A stretch of DNA of 64,000 bases, from contig NZ_JAJJMO010000001.1 in NCBI RefSeq assembly GCF_020905345.1, positions 5,146,001 to 5,210,000 of the forward strand. Reading direction: 5' to 3'. The notes beneath the pieces were generated by a model. That model worked only from the letters and a program-made list of their open reading frames with translations, was not told the origin of the DNA and did not search any database. The DNA is from Flavobacterium pisciphilum. GTDB lineage: Bacteria; Bacteroidota; Bacteroidia; Flavobacteriales; Flavobacteriaceae. Positions 42,434 to 52,296 of this stretch are shown one piece after another. Each line of letters begins with the position of its first letter. Within the stretch, counting starts at the first letter, position 1. Made by a program: the position numbers and the translations under genes.

Positions 42434-42777
42434 TAAAGTGTTGTTTTATAATATAAAGCAGTTGATTGTTTTTTATCTCTGTTTTCAAAACACCTCGCCT
42501 AATATCGGGTTATGTTTATCATTCAAAAAAATCATCAAACCAACTTATATTTCTACTTAATCGTTTAAGTTATTTTTTAGGATTTATTAGTAATGCATAA
42601 AAGGTTAAATGTATTTTAAGCAAGTAAGATAAATCGTGTGTTTCAAGCAAATATAACTTTTTTATTATGCGAAACGATAGTTTTATGGATTAAATTCCTA
42701 CAGATATAAGGGTTTTTATCTTGAATTATTAGCTGTCGAAACGCTATAAGAGTAGTATATATGGGAGATTGGCTCAA
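42434..42777. other. Gene-free region upstream of the effector locus
   Basis: No gene is supported. A minus-strand -7-like TATATTTG lies at 42655-42648, 215 bp before the effector ATG, without a -33 TTG at the expected place. Promoter assignment is therefore weak. Confidence 0.4.
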
Positions 42778-42818
42778 AAAAAAGGCTGTAAAACATATGT
42801 TTTACAGCCTTTTTTTTA
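42778..42818 (-). terminator. Terminator of the symporter operon
   Basis: A perfect palindrome AAGGCTGTAAAACATATGTTTTACAGCCTT flanked by A and T runs. Confidence 0.9.
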
Positions 42819-44546
42819 ATGTTCAGCTATTATTTCTTTTTGTTTTCTAAATATAGTGAGTTGCATTAATAAGGATAAGAATATGGTTAACATGGCACCA
42901 ATAAAGTTAAGCCATAGATACCCCAGTTTTTCTTGCCCGCTTGGGTAGATCCATATAGTATAATAAAAAATTATAAAAATGGTAATCTGACTAATAAGCG
43001 CACTATAAAATACGGCTTTGGACTGGACGCGTCTGATGTAAAAACCAACCAGAAATATTCCTAAAACAGTTCCGTAAAATATGGATCCGATGATGTTTAC
43101 GAGCTGGATTAAATTCTCAAATAATGTTCCTATGCAAGCAAAAAGGATAGCAATTATTCCCCAGAATAAAGTGAAAAATTTGGTTGCATAAAGATAATGT
43201 TTATCTGATTTTTCGGTTTTAAGATTACGCTTATATATATCAATCGCTGTTGTTGATGCCAATGCATTAAGCCCAGATGCAGTAGAGGACATGGCTGCTG
43301 AAAGGATTACGGCTAATAATAGACCAATTAACCCTTTTGGTAAATAGTTCAAAATGAAATGAAAGAATACATAATCTTTATCATTTGTTTCGCTATTACT
43401 GTCGGCTTTCAGGATGATTTCTTTGGCTCGCTCACGTAAATCCCTTTCTTTATTGGATAGTGTTACTAATTCTTTTCGCAGAATTGGATTGTCATAATCT
43501 TGATTTAATTGATCGATATATAACAAGTTGATTACTTTTTTGTCTTCAGAAAGCACATTGAGTTTTTTCTCTAAAGTTTGGTATTCATCTTTATACGTCG
43601 ATTTTTCGATTACAGCTTTGTTGTTCGGATTAAAATTTAAAGGAACTGGGTTGAACTGAAAGAATACAAAAACCATTATTCCGGTAAGTAGAATAAAGAA
43701 TTGCATCGGAACTTTTAAAAGTCCGTTCATGATTAATCCCATTTGGCTTTCCTTAACTGATCTACCAGATAGATAACGACCTACTTGTGATTGGTCGGTA
43801 CCAAAATAGGCTAGTGCAAGAAAGAATCCACCAGTTATTCCGCTCCAAAAGGTATATTTTTCTTCTGGATTAAATGAGAAATCTACGATATTCATTTTAT
43901 CATTTGCTCCAGCAATATGCATGGCATTGGTAAAGGTCATATCGTTGGGTAGGTAATGTAATATCAAGAAAAAGGTGATAAACATTCCAGACATGATGAC
44001 AAACATTTGCTGTTTTTGCGTGACATTTACAGCTTTTGTTCCTCCTGAGAAAGTATAGATAATTACGAGTAATCCTATCATAATATTCATTAGAGTAAGA
44101 TTCCACCCAAGTAATGCTGACAATATAATTGCAGGAGCATAGATAGTTAACCCTGTTCCTAGGCCTCGCTGAACCAAGAATAGTATTGCTGCAAGCGAAC
44201 GTGTTTTTAAATCAAATCGTTTCTCTAGGAATTCGTAGGCCGTAAATACTTTGAATTTGTGATATAGTGGTATGAAAGTAACGCAAATAACAATCATAGC
44301 AATTGGTAATCCAAAATAGAACTGGACAAAACCCATTCCATCATGATATGCCTGCCCCGGAGTTGATAAAAATGTAATGGCACTTGCTTGTGTAGCCATT
44401 ACAGAAAGCCCAACGGTGTACCAAGGAGTTTCATTATTGCCCAAAATAAAGTCTTCGACATTCTTACTTCCTTTGGTTTTCCATGAGCCGTAACCAACAA
44501 TAAATAAAAGTGTAACTATGAGTACAATCCAATCAAATAGTTGCAT
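42816..44546 (-). CDS. Sodium:solute symporter (SSS family)
   Basis: 576 residues, 13 or more membrane helices. SSS marks: DFILGNNETPWYTVGLSVMATQASAITFLSTPGQAYHDGMGFVQFYFGLPIAM at the start, IIYTFSGGTKAVNVTQKQQ and GLLLAVILSAAMSSTASGLNALASTTAIDIYKR in the core. An acidic/Lys insertion (about 330-385, KYDEY...LREKA) lies between helices. It imports a solute with Na+. It is 3 bp after a 35-residue membrane peptide and shares an operon with a PIG-L deacetylase, so a deacetylated amino sugar or a thiol precursor is a possible cargo. Confidence 0.93.
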   Translation of the reverse strand: MQLFDWIVLIVTLLFIVGYGSWKTKGSKNVEDFILGNNETPWYTVGLSVMATQASAITFLSTPGQAYHDGMGFVQFYFGLPIAMIVICVTFIPLYHKFKVFTAYEFLEKRFDLKTRSLAAILFLVQRGLGTGLTIYAPAIILSALLGWNLTLMNIMIGLLVIIYTFSGGTKAVNVTQKQQMFVIMSGMFITFFLILHYLPNDMTFTNAMHIAGANDKMNIVDFSFNPEEKYTFWSGITGGFFLALAYFGTDQSQVGRYLSGRSVKESQMGLIMNGLLKVPMQFFILLTGIMVFVFFQFNPVPLNFNPNNKAVIEKSTYKDEYQTLEKKLNVLSEDKKVINLLYIDQLNQDYDNPILRKELVTLSNKERDLRERAKEIILKADSNSETNDKDYVFFHFILNYLPKGLIGLLLAVILSAAMSSTASGLNALASTTAIDIYKRNLKTEKSDKHYLYATKFFTLFWGIIAILFACIGTLFENLIQLVNIIGSIFYGTVLGIFLVGFYIRRVQSKAVFYSALISQITIFIIFYYTIWIYPSGQEKLGYLWLNFIGAMLTIFLSLLMQLTIFRKQKEIIAEH

Positions 44547-44549
44547 ATG

Positions 44550-44657
44550 TTATGAGTATAATTGCATTATTAAGTAAAAAACTAGAATGTAAATGGCGTT
44601 GGCTACAAGCACATAGGTGTAGCTTTTTTTCCATGTTTTTATTTTTTTCGTTGCCAT
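44550..44657 (-). CDS. 35-residue single-helix membrane peptide
   Basis: ATG at 44657 to TAA at 44552-44550. MATKKIKTWKKSYTYVLVAN then AIYILVFYLIMQLYS: a basic N-terminus and one hydrophobic helix. It lies 12 bp after the PIG-L gene and 3 bp before the symporter. Small partner subunits of SSS symporters are known in other bacteria (for example YhdT beside PanF), so an accessory role is plausible. Too short for homology arguments. Confidence 0.65.
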   Translation of the reverse strand: MATKKIKTWKKSYTYVLVANAIYILVFYLIMQLYS

Positions 44658-44669
44658 ATTAAAAAGCTT

Positions 44670-47201
44670 TTAATTCTTAATTTTTTTATTTGGGACTTGT
44701 ACTGGTTGCTTTAAAGAGATTATATTCGAGAATAATCTATAGGCACCAGGAACCCCTTCAGGTAATTCTCTAAAAAAGCTTAAACCAGTGTAAATGTAAT
44801 ATCCTTTTCCGTAAGGAGCGACTAACAAAGCGCCTTTTTTAGCCGATTCTCCTTTGTCATGGGAGGATAGGATAGGAGTGAAGGCTTTATCGTATTCGTT
44901 AGGATAATATAATCCTTGTTCTTGTTTCCAACCTTCAAAATCTTTAGATGTGATTTTATTAGGAGTGCTTAAAACGGGGTGATTTGGTGCTAAAAATGTA
45001 ACTTCAGCATTCTCCTCGGTTACTCTTTCTGCTGAGATTTTTAGAGGATATGGTGCAATACTATCTGTTACAACATCGCCAGCTGTATTGTATTGGACAA
45101 TCATTGTTTTTCCGTTTTTGACAAAATCAAAAAGTACAACTTGCTTATTGGCTAGTGCCTGAATAGTATTGTAGGCACGTACTCCAGTAATTACCACATC
45201 AAAATCATCAAGTCGGGTTGGAGTAATTTCTTCAGGCTTTAAGATAGTAACCTTATAACCCATTTGTGCTAGACTGTTTGGTACTTCGTCACCAGCCCCC
45301 ATAATATAGGCGATTGAATCTCCTGTTGTCTTTAAGTCTAATCGTATGGATTTGGCTTCAGACGTAGATAAAACTTGTTGTTTGGCGATATGGCTATAAT
45401 CTATAATTGTTTGGTCTTTATCATAGCGTTTATTGTCCATGATTGCAACGCTTTTTAGTGTGGCATTTTCAGGGTTCACAGGAGGTGTAACTTCAAAATA
45501 AACCGTTTGTTCCATCCCCTTTTTAGCTAAGCTAAAAGGAATTTGTTTTGGAGATATCATCCAGCTTTTTGGTAATTCTAATTGTAGATTTCCATTTGCA
45601 GTATCTTTTCCTGCTTTAATTTTTACAGCGACAGTTTTGGTTTGAGTATCTTTAAACAACAATACCTTTTCAAGGATTGTAGTAGTTACCTCAGGAACAA
45701 TGTCTAGAAAATCATACATTTCTCCTTTTACATCATCATTGTATTTATAGACTACAGTGCGCTCAAACGGAATCTCAACATTGTTTATCTTGATATTAAA
45801 AATGACTTTTACATTACGAATAATATCTGGAATCCCAATGTTTTCCTGATTAGAAACAGTATACATTCCTGTAGTAGCTTTCTCGGCCAACCAATACGGT
45901 TGTGTGTAGGGAATTGTAGTTGGTAATTCGATTTTTAAGTTGAATTTTTGATTTTTATTATTGACTAAATCAATATGCTGAGGTGTGTTTCTTTGATCTG
46001 GTAAAGTGGTTACATCTATTAATTGCATAGGAACAGAGCTGCGATTAATAGCTTCTAGCTTAAGGTTTACAGTACCTCCCTGTATTGTTTCTTGCTGTTG
46101 TGCAACTGCTTCTAGATATAAACCAGAGCTGGCTGCTATGATTTTTTTTATTTCTTCTGATTTTATGGCTTTCCAATGATTTTCGTCTAATGCTTGAATC
46201 ATTGTATATGCTTTTACCAAATTAGGAATGCTTGCTGAAGGATTATTAAAATTGTAATGTACTAAGATTGTATTAATTAATTCTCCAATAGGTTTTCCGC
46301 CCTTAATACGGTTCCAAGTGGTATCAATTCCATCAAAAATGTTAGTTGGGGCTTTTGGAGTATCACCATTAATAAGTTCTAAATATTCAGTATCCTGACC
46401 ACGACTTCCAGTACTTCCGAATCCTTGTGATTGGTGGCGACTGCGGCTTAAGGCTGCAATTTCTTGATTAGATTTTCCTATTCCAGCATAATAAACACCA
46501 GTTTCTAATGTTGTGAATTTTGATTTATTGGCTGCTTCAAATTTATCTTGACTACCATAAAACCACCATGAAGTATTAAAAAATTGACGTTTAGGTTGCC
46601 AAGGAGTTGTGTATTTTAATTGTTCCGGATATATATTAGGATTGTTAGTTAAATTAAAGCTCTCCACACTCAACATCGCCGATGCGGTATGATGCCCGTG
46701 AGTTGTGCCAGGAGTGCGATGATCAAAACGATTGATGATTACATCAGGCTGAAATTTGCGAACTGTCCATATTATATCTGCAAGAACTTTTTCTTTATCC
46801 CAAATTGTCAATGTTTCATCTGGAGTTTTGGAGTATCCAAAATCATTGGCGCGTGAGAAGAACTGTTCACCACCATCAATTTTTCTAGCTTCAATAAGTT
46901 CTTGTGTTCTAATTACTCCTAATAATTCTCTTAGTTGTGGGCCTATTAAATTTTGACCTCCATCGCCTCTAGTTAAAGATAAATATCCTGTTCTCGCATT
47001 AACTTCATTAGATAAATAAGAAATTAGTCTCGTATTTTCATCATCAGGATGTGCAGCTATGTAAAGTACCGAGCCTAAGAAATTTACTTTTTTTATCTGA
47101 TTGTAAATCTCAACCGAATTAGGTTTTTGTGGTTTTTGTGCAAAAATAGCTTGGAAGCTAATAAGAAATAAAAGAATAATTTTTAAACGAAGTTCGTGCA
47201 T
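44670..47201 (-). CDS. PIG-L-family deacetylase, secreted multidomain
   Basis: 843 residues from the ATG at 47201, giving a signal peptide (LRLKIILLFLISFQAIFAQ). The catalytic domain shows the zinc motif AHPDDE in YIAAHPDDENTRLISYLS, then IINRFDHRTPGTTHGHHTAS with the conserved H-x-x-H. The middle region is NEW3/Ig-like and the last 300 residues (MGYKVTILKPEEITPTRLDDFDVVITGVRAYN, GMIVQYNTAGD) resemble a GATase-like domain. It releases acetyl groups from an N-acetylated substrate outside the cytoplasm. Operon with the peptide and symporter follows. Confidence 0.88.
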   Translation of the reverse strand: MHELRLKIILLFLISFQAIFAQKPQKPNSVEIYNQIKKVNFLGSVLYIAAHPDDENTRLISYLSNEVNARTGYLSLTRGDGGQNLIGPQLRELLGVIRTQELIEARKIDGGEQFFSRANDFGYSKTPDETLTIWDKEKVLADIIWTVRKFQPDVIINRFDHRTPGTTHGHHTASAMLSVESFNLTNNPNIYPEQLKYTTPWQPKRQFFNTSWWFYGSQDKFEAANKSKFTTLETGVYYAGIGKSNQEIAALSRSRHQSQGFGSTGSRGQDTEYLELINGDTPKAPTNIFDGIDTTWNRIKGGKPIGELINTILVHYNFNNPSASIPNLVKAYTMIQALDENHWKAIKSEEIKKIIAASSGLYLEAVAQQQETIQGGTVNLKLEAINRSSVPMQLIDVTTLPDQRNTPQHIDLVNNKNQKFNLKIELPTTIPYTQPYWLAEKATTGMYTVSNQENIGIPDIIRNVKVIFNIKINNVEIPFERTVVYKYNDDVKGEMYDFLDIVPEVTTTILEKVLLFKDTQTKTVAVKIKAGKDTANGNLQLELPKSWMISPKQIPFSLAKKGMEQTVYFEVTPPVNPENATLKSVAIMDNKRYDKDQTIIDYSHIAKQQVLSTSEAKSIRLDLKTTGDSIAYIMGAGDEVPNSLAQMGYKVTILKPEEITPTRLDDFDVVITGVRAYNTIQALANKQVVLFDFVKNGKTMIVQYNTAGDVVTDSIAPYPLKISAERVTEENAEVTFLAPNHPVLSTPNKITSKDFEGWKQEQGLYYPNEYDKAFTPILSSHDKGESAKKGALLVAPYGKGYYIYTGLSFFRELPEGVPGAYRLFSNIISLKQPVQVPNKKIKN

Positions 47202-47300
47202 CTGAGAATTATTTAGTTTAAGGATTATTTTCAAAAATAGTAATAATAAAAACTGGTAGTTGTTAATGAGTTGTAAAGATGTTAAAAATTTTATTAAAAA

Positions 47301-47331
47301 AAAGAGAGTGCCTAATAAAGGCACTCTCTTT
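47301..47331 (-). terminator. Terminator of the gene at 47351
   Basis: AAAGAGAGTGCC / GGCACTCTCTTT 12-bp stem, 7-nt loop, A run upstream on the plus strand. Confidence 0.85.
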
Positions 47332-47350
47332 CTCAATTATAAAACAGTGT

Positions 47351-47860
47351 TTAATGTTTTCTATGTCCATTTCCGTGTCCATGTCCTCTACCATGGTCAT
47401 CATCGTCGTCATCATCGCGGTCACGTCTGTCATGACGTTCGTATCTATCTTTTTTGTAATAATCATGACGATCTTTCTTGTAGTACCCGTATGTTCTTTG
47501 AGGTCCACCACGATATCCTTTGCAGTATTTCACTTTGTGTCTATCAAAATAAGCATACGGAGTTCTACCGTGATAATCATTAAGAACTACTTTGTACCCT
47601 CCGTACAAATCGTAATTTCTGTATTGTCTAGGCAAACGGCTAGATCTAATCCATTGTCCTCCGCCAAAATATATAAACTGTGTGGCGCGAACATCATAAT
47701 AAGCTTCAATGTCTGGCAAATAATAATATTCCATTTCTGTATATCCTACAGGTCCCCATTGTGGCGGTGATCCGATGTTTACGTTTATCGAAACTTGTGA
47801 ATGCATGATACTTGAAATAAATAGAACTATTCCGAAAGTAATAATTTTTAGTGTTTTCAT
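47351..47860 (-). CDS. Secreted protein with Arg/Asp/His-rich tail
   Basis: 169 residues from the ATG at 47860, with a signal peptide (MKTLKIITFGIVLFISSIMHSQ). The mature part has aromatic-rich strands (YTEMEYYYLPDIEAYYDV, IYFGGGQWIRSSRLPRQYRNYDLYGGYKVVL) and ends in KKDRHDYYKKDRYERHDRR, then a run of seven Asp and HGRGHGHGNGHRKH. Such Asp/His tails can bind metal or be an artefact of repeat expansion. The frame extended to 47950 hides the signal peptide and is rejected. Family: hypothetical, common in Flavobacterium. Confidence 0.75.
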   Translation of the reverse strand: MKTLKIITFGIVLFISSIMHSQVSINVNIGSPPQWGPVGYTEMEYYYLPDIEAYYDVRATQFIYFGGGQWIRSSRLPRQYRNYDLYGGYKVVLNDYHGRTPYAYFDRHKVKYCKGYRGGPQRTYGYYKKDRHDYYKKDRYERHDRRDRDDDDDDDHGRGHGHGNGHRKH

Positions 47861-48060
47861 TTTTTCTGGGGGTTTAGGGATTCTTATTCTAATGTTGAAA
47901 TGATTATGATTTCTACATCTGATTTGTGAAATCCAAAAGTTGTGCCACAAAATATTTTTAAAATATCAAAAAAAGATAAAATTTAATATTTATATAGTAA
48001 AAGTGTTTAAAAACAGTGAGTTATGTTTTGTTTATTTTTTATAAAAAAGTATAAAATATT

Positions 48061-49890
48061 CTACTTGTTTCTATAATCGACTAATCGAGGCTTGGCTAAT
48101 TCGAAGGTTTGTAATCCAAAATCAGTAGTTTCAAATGTATTTGTTTTAAAAATACGATCTCCTTCAAAAGGAATTGATGGATAATAAGAAATAGAAAGCT
48201 GAAATGAGCTAAAAACTAAATAGTCATTGCTTATTAAAAGACCTAAAGTTACTTTAGAATAAACTTTGTTTCTCATCATTGCATCGCCAGGACCTCCTAA
48301 TACAGCAGCTGTATAATTAAAAAATGGATTTACACGAAATCCCCCTATAGCATGTGGAGCATAAGTCTGTGTTTGCAATGACAATACCATTTTGCTAGTA
48401 CCATATATTGCACTGTTGAAGCCTTGTAAGCCATTATCTCCGTTTATATTGAGTTTATCTCCAATAGAATTTTCTCGATTAGCACCAATGATTAGTGCTG
48501 GTTTTACGAACTGTCTTAATTTCCAGTTTCCTATTTTCATTAGATTCGTAAAATAATTGGCTTCAAATACAAAAGCGCTTTGGTATGTTTTGGATTGATG
48601 AAAGAAAGTTCCAAACTCAAAATCGGCACTTAAATATCCCCATTTGTGATAATCTCCAAAAGAGGCTTGGGCACCTATATAAGATCGCCAGAACGTATTT
48701 TTATATTGATAACCGGCAGTTATTCCAAATATTCGACCTGTTGCGACATCTTCGGTAGCTCCATTTCTAAATATATAGTTGTCTTTAACAAATTCTCGGG
48801 TATTGATTCCGATTCCAGTAAGCAATAACTTTTCATCCGAATAAAAACTAACTGGATCGTATTCAGGAGTAGGAGTTTCCGTATAGTTTATGTTCAAGAG
48901 ACGACCTGATAGAATTAGATTAGTTTTTCTTTCTTTTTCTTTGAAAATAGGAAATGCTTTCCCCAACCATATATCTTGAGTGTTGGATTTAAAATTTTGA
49001 AGACTATATTTTAAATCAGGTCCTTGTAAGCTATCTTTTCTAAAATTTTGACCAAAGTATACTCCGCCAGCCCATTTAGCTAAAGGAGAGTAGAAAGGAC
49101 GTTCAAAAGCAATGCTTTTATTGTAATTGTTATCTAAATCGTTGTTATACTTAGCTGTTGCATTAACAAAGGAATTTCTAATATTTGGAACTGTATAGGT
49201 GAAATTATTTGCGTTTTTTCCATCGCTAATACGGTTGATGAATTTGTATTCTAATTGCTGACCTGTTCCAAAAAAGTTTTTATCTTTTATTCCCACACCA
49301 ACCTGACTACTCGAAATTGAAAACTTAGGGATATAACTCCAAGAATCAAGAACACGAATAGTAACATCTACCGAATCAGATTCTACACTTGGCAGTTGTC
49401 CTCTAATGCTTACTGTATTGATATATTTTTGAGATCGGATGATACGCTCAGATTCTTGTATTTTGTAAGCATCGTATGTTGAGTTTTTCTTGAATAATAA
49501 CAAATTACGTATTGCGAATTTTTTTGTTTTCAGGTGTAGCCTATTTCCAGTTCTTTCTCCCCAATTTCGTGGTGTAATGGTCGAATCGCTTTCTGAGTAT
49601 CCAAAAGGATCTAGGACTATAATATTAATTTTACGTATAATTTTCCCATTATAGTTTGTTGTATCTACTTTTTTAATTTGCTCGTCATTATTTCTTGGGC
49701 GAGTAGATCTAAAAACAAAACGATGAAAGAAATTGGTGAATTTGTGTTTTTTAGTATATGACTTAATCTTAGAATACATTTCAGTACTATCCGTTTTAGT
49801 TTCTTTTACTTGCGAAAAAGAACTTGTATAGCAAAAGCATACCATGATAAGTAATAGATATGTTTTATATTGAAATAGTTTTATTATCAA
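48061..49890 (-). CDS. BamA/TamA-like outer membrane protein
   Basis: 609 residues. A signal peptide (about 1-27, IIKLFQYKTYLLLIMVCFCYTSSFSQ) requires the unusual TTG start at 49890; the next Met would leave none. A POTRA-like domain (about 60-185, KIIRKINIIVLDPFGYSESDST, SERIIRSQKYINTVSIRGQL) precedes a D15-type barrel with VGVGIKDKNFFGTGQQLEYKFINR and a final barrel strand. Paralogues assemble or move outer membrane proteins. Substrate unknown. Confidence 0.82.
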   Translation of the reverse strand: MIIKLFQYKTYLLLIMVCFCYTSSFSQVKETKTDSTEMYSKIKSYTKKHKFTNFFHRFVFRSTRPRNNDEQIKKVDTTNYNGKIIRKINIIVLDPFGYSESDSTITPRNWGERTGNRLHLKTKKFAIRNLLLFKKNSTYDAYKIQESERIIRSQKYINTVSIRGQLPSVESDSVDVTIRVLDSWSYIPKFSISSSQVGVGIKDKNFFGTGQQLEYKFINRISDGKNANNFTYTVPNIRNSFVNATAKYNNDLDNNYNKSIAFERPFYSPLAKWAGGVYFGQNFRKDSLQGPDLKYSLQNFKSNTQDIWLGKAFPIFKEKERKTNLILSGRLLNINYTETPTPEYDPVSFYSDEKLLLTGIGINTREFVKDNYIFRNGATEDVATGRIFGITAGYQYKNTFWRSYIGAQASFGDYHKWGYLSADFEFGTFFHQSKTYQSAFVFEANYFTNLMKIGNWKLRQFVKPALIIGANRENSIGDKLNINGDNGLQGFNSAIYGTSKMVLSLQTQTYAPHAIGGFRVNPFFNYTAAVLGGPGDAMMRNKVYSKVTLGLLISNDYLVFSSFQLSISYYPSIPFEGDRIFKTNTFETTDFGLQTFELAKPRLVDYRNK

Positions 49891-49937
49891 GGTATAATAT
49901 TTATGAATTCATTTTAGATAGTATATAAAACGGTATT

Positions 49938-51035
49938 CTATTCTTTTAATTTTGTTTTTTTTATTTTCCAGTTGAATTTTTTCGGCAAATCATTTCCTAT
50001 CAAATACCCCCAAGGTTCAAGAGATTCAATTCGGTCAAAAATTATTTTAAGAATAGCCATTAATGGTATTGCTAAAAACATTCCGGATATGCCTGCAACT
50101 CCGCCTCCTATAATAATTCCGACTATAGAGAAGAGTGCATTTATTTCTACTTTAGTGTTTATAATTAAAGGTACGAGGATATTATTATCTATTAGCTGAA
50201 CAATTATATTTACGATAAGGATTCCTAAAATAATTGATATTCCTGGTTCTCCTGTTAATGATGCTAAAACGGTTAATACACCAGCTATAAAAATCCCTAT
50301 GTATGGAATCATATTTAATATTCCTGTAATGAGTCCTAATAGAATAAAATATTTTACACCAATGATGTAAAGTCCTAAGCTGGTTAATACAGTAACAACA
50401 AGCATTTCTATAATAAGCCCAACAATGTAATTGTTTATGGATACTTTTATTTGGGCTAGAATTTCTTTTAATTTATTGTGATCTTCTTTCTTGAATAATT
50501 TTGCCAAAAATAGAATGAAATGTTTTTTATATAATAAGAACAAAAAGATAAAAATAGGGATTATGGTGCAATCTAAAAGCACATCTGAAAGTGATCCTAA
50601 TGCAGTACTTATTTTTTCACCACCATTTTTTACAGAATCAGAAGTAACATTCTCAAGATATTTTTTTTGTTCGCCTGTACTAATATTAAAATTTGCTTTA
50701 ATGAAGTTTTGAAAATCATTAAAAACGGTGATTGCATTTTTCTTTATTACAGAAAAGTCGTTGGCTATATCACTAATTTGAAAGGATATAAAAGTTAGTA
50801 TTCCTATTATGATCAATACAAAAATAAGGACGGTAACTATAGAGGCTATAAAATGAGGAAAGCGTAACTTTATGTTTAAAAATGTAAATAAAGGCAGTAG
50901 CAACACTGAAAAGATGAAAGCTAACAATATTGTTGTTATAATATCTTTACCAACAAAAAATATAAAACCAATACAAATTAGACTTATTAAAACACAGGTT
51001 AGTTTTACGTAAAAAGGCAATTTAATTGATTCCAT
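49938..51035 (-). CDS. AI-2E (YdiK/PerM) family permease
   Basis: 365 residues from the ATG at 51035; the frame reaches a GTG at 51071, less likely. Eight or so helices. Family pattern: FVGKDIITTILLAFIFSVLLLPLFTFLN at the start, GIKYFILLGLITGILNMIPYIGIFIAG in the core, GGGVAGISGMFLAIPLMAILKIIFDRIE near the end. Members are called autoinducer-2 exporters or Na/H antiporters; function uncertain here. Confidence 0.88.
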   Translation of the reverse strand: MESIKLPFYVKLTCVLISLICIGFIFFVGKDIITTILLAFIFSVLLLPLFTFLNIKLRFPHFIASIVTVLIFVLIIIGILTFISFQISDIANDFSVIKKNAITVFNDFQNFIKANFNISTGEQKKYLENVTSDSVKNGGEKISTALGSLSDVLLDCTIIPIFIFLFLLYKKHFILFLAKLFKKEDHNKLKEILAQIKVSINNYIVGLIIEMLVVTVLTSLGLYIIGVKYFILLGLITGILNMIPYIGIFIAGVLTVLASLTGEPGISIILGILIVNIIVQLIDNNILVPLIINTKVEINALFSIVGIIIGGGVAGISGMFLAIPLMAILKIIFDRIESLEPWGYLIGNDLPKKFNWKIKKTKLKE

Positions 51036-51163
51036 AACTAATTTATTGAGATTAAAAGCTTTTATTACCACTAATAAAAACTAAGTTAAACAAATGTTAC
51101 GTTTTATTTACATTTTTGCGTTCTACATTTTTAAAATTAGCTTATATCATTCCCATAAAAGAG

Positions 51164-51697
51164 TTAGTCAAAAAACTCTTTGTCTTCAAATTGTGCTGGT
51201 ATAATCGAGATTCCCTTTTGCAAAAGTAAATTATTAGGATAAATTATTTTCTCTCCTTCTTTTGTTTTTAAACTTACGTGAAAAGCATTTATATCTTCAA
51301 TTTCGGCCTCGATTGGAAAGTCTTTATCATGAATTTTTATAGAATCCCCAATTTTAAACGGAAAAGAGAAAAACAAAATAATTCCAGAGGTAATGTTGCT
51401 TAAGATAGACCATTGTGCAAACATTGCTACACCAATAACTGTTGCTATAGAAGATACAGTTAGAAAAATATCTTCCGTTTTGACTCCCCAAACGACAAAC
51501 AATCCTATTATAAATAAGATATTGGTTAGTAAATGGATATACTTGATTGTTAAATTGGTTCTATGTTCTAGAAAATGCTCTTTTCTAGCATATTTTCGAA
51601 CGATTTGAGTAACAATGACTCTTGTAGAAATCGTTACAGCAATAAGAATTCCTGTTGCAAGTATTTCTTTGGCATAATCAGTGAATAGAGTCATCAT
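51164..51697 (-). CDS. Small MscS-like mechanosensitive channel protein
   Basis: 177 residues from the ATG at 51697; a second ATG at 51694 is adjacent. The frame to 51814 runs into the Maf gene and is rejected. Helices at about 7-24, 40-60 and 66-90 are followed by VIGVAMFAQWSILSNITSGIILFFSFPFKIGDSIKI, the MscS pore and beta region. The C-terminal domain is much shorter than in full MscS. It may be a reduced channel. It is 14 bp downstream of Maf. Confidence 0.85.
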   Translation of the reverse strand: MMTLFTDYAKEILATGILIAVTISTRVIVTQIVRKYARKEHFLEHRTNLTIKYIHLLTNILFIIGLFVVWGVKTEDIFLTVSSIATVIGVAMFAQWSILSNITSGIILFFSFPFKIGDSIKIHDKDFPIEAEIEDINAFHVSLKTKEGEKIIYPNNLLLQKGISIIPAQFEDKEFFD

Positions 51698-51711
51698 AGA
51701 ATTTATTATTT

Positions 51712-52296
51712 TTAATCTAATGTACTTAAATATTCGTAAACTTTGTGTGTAGGTAGCCCCATCACATTGGTATAAGAGCCTTCTACTTTTGCAACTCCTA
51801 CAAAACCAATCCATTCCTGAATGCCATATGCACCAGCCTTATCGTATGGTTTGTAATTTTTAAGATAATACATAATGGCTTCATCACTCAATACATTAAA
51901 GGTGACTTTTGTCGTTTCGCTTATAATTACCGATTTTTCACTGCTTTTAAAACACACAGAAGTGATTACGTCATGAGTTGTATTCGATAGTGATTTTAGT
52001 ATATTAAATGCATCTTCTTCATCTTTTGGTTTTCCCAAAGCTTTATCATTATGCCAAACAATTGTATCGCTTGTAATTAGAATTTCGTTTGGTTTTAAAT
52101 TTCCCTCAAAGGCAGCAGCTTTTAGTTCAGACAAATAATCAGTTATTTCTCTTCCTTGTAATTCTGGTGGATATATTTCTTCGACATCTTTTAGTCGGAT
52201 TTCGAAATCCAAATCTAAGTCTTTAAAAAATTGCTGACGTCTTGGAGAACCTGAAGCCAGTATTAAAGTATATTTTTCTAGTTTTTGCTTAAGCAT
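51712..52296 (-). CDS. maf: Maf family nucleoside triphosphate pyrophosphatase
   Basis: 194 residues. Maf signature ILASGSPRRQQFFKDL at 13-28, SDTIVWHNDKALGKPKDEEDA in the middle and YDKAGAYGIQEW near the end. It hydrolyses dTTP/UTP-type or modified nucleotides to the monophosphate (house-cleaning). It overlaps the UbiA-family gene upstream by 8 bp. Confidence 0.95.
   Translation of the reverse strand: MLKQKLEKYTLILASGSPRRQQFFKDLDLDFEIRLKDVEEIYPPELQGREITDYLSELKAAAFEGNLKPNEILITSDTIVWHNDKALGKPKDEEDAFNILKSLSNTTHDVITSVCFKSSEKSVIISETTKVTFNVLSDEAIMYYLKNYKPYDKAGAYGIQEWIGFVGVAKVEGSYTNVMGLPTHKVYEYLSTLD

Noticed and set aside
47263..47770. Long plus-strand frames opposite the protein at 47351
   Set aside because: They mirror the Asp/His repeat codons and the signal peptide of the real gene.
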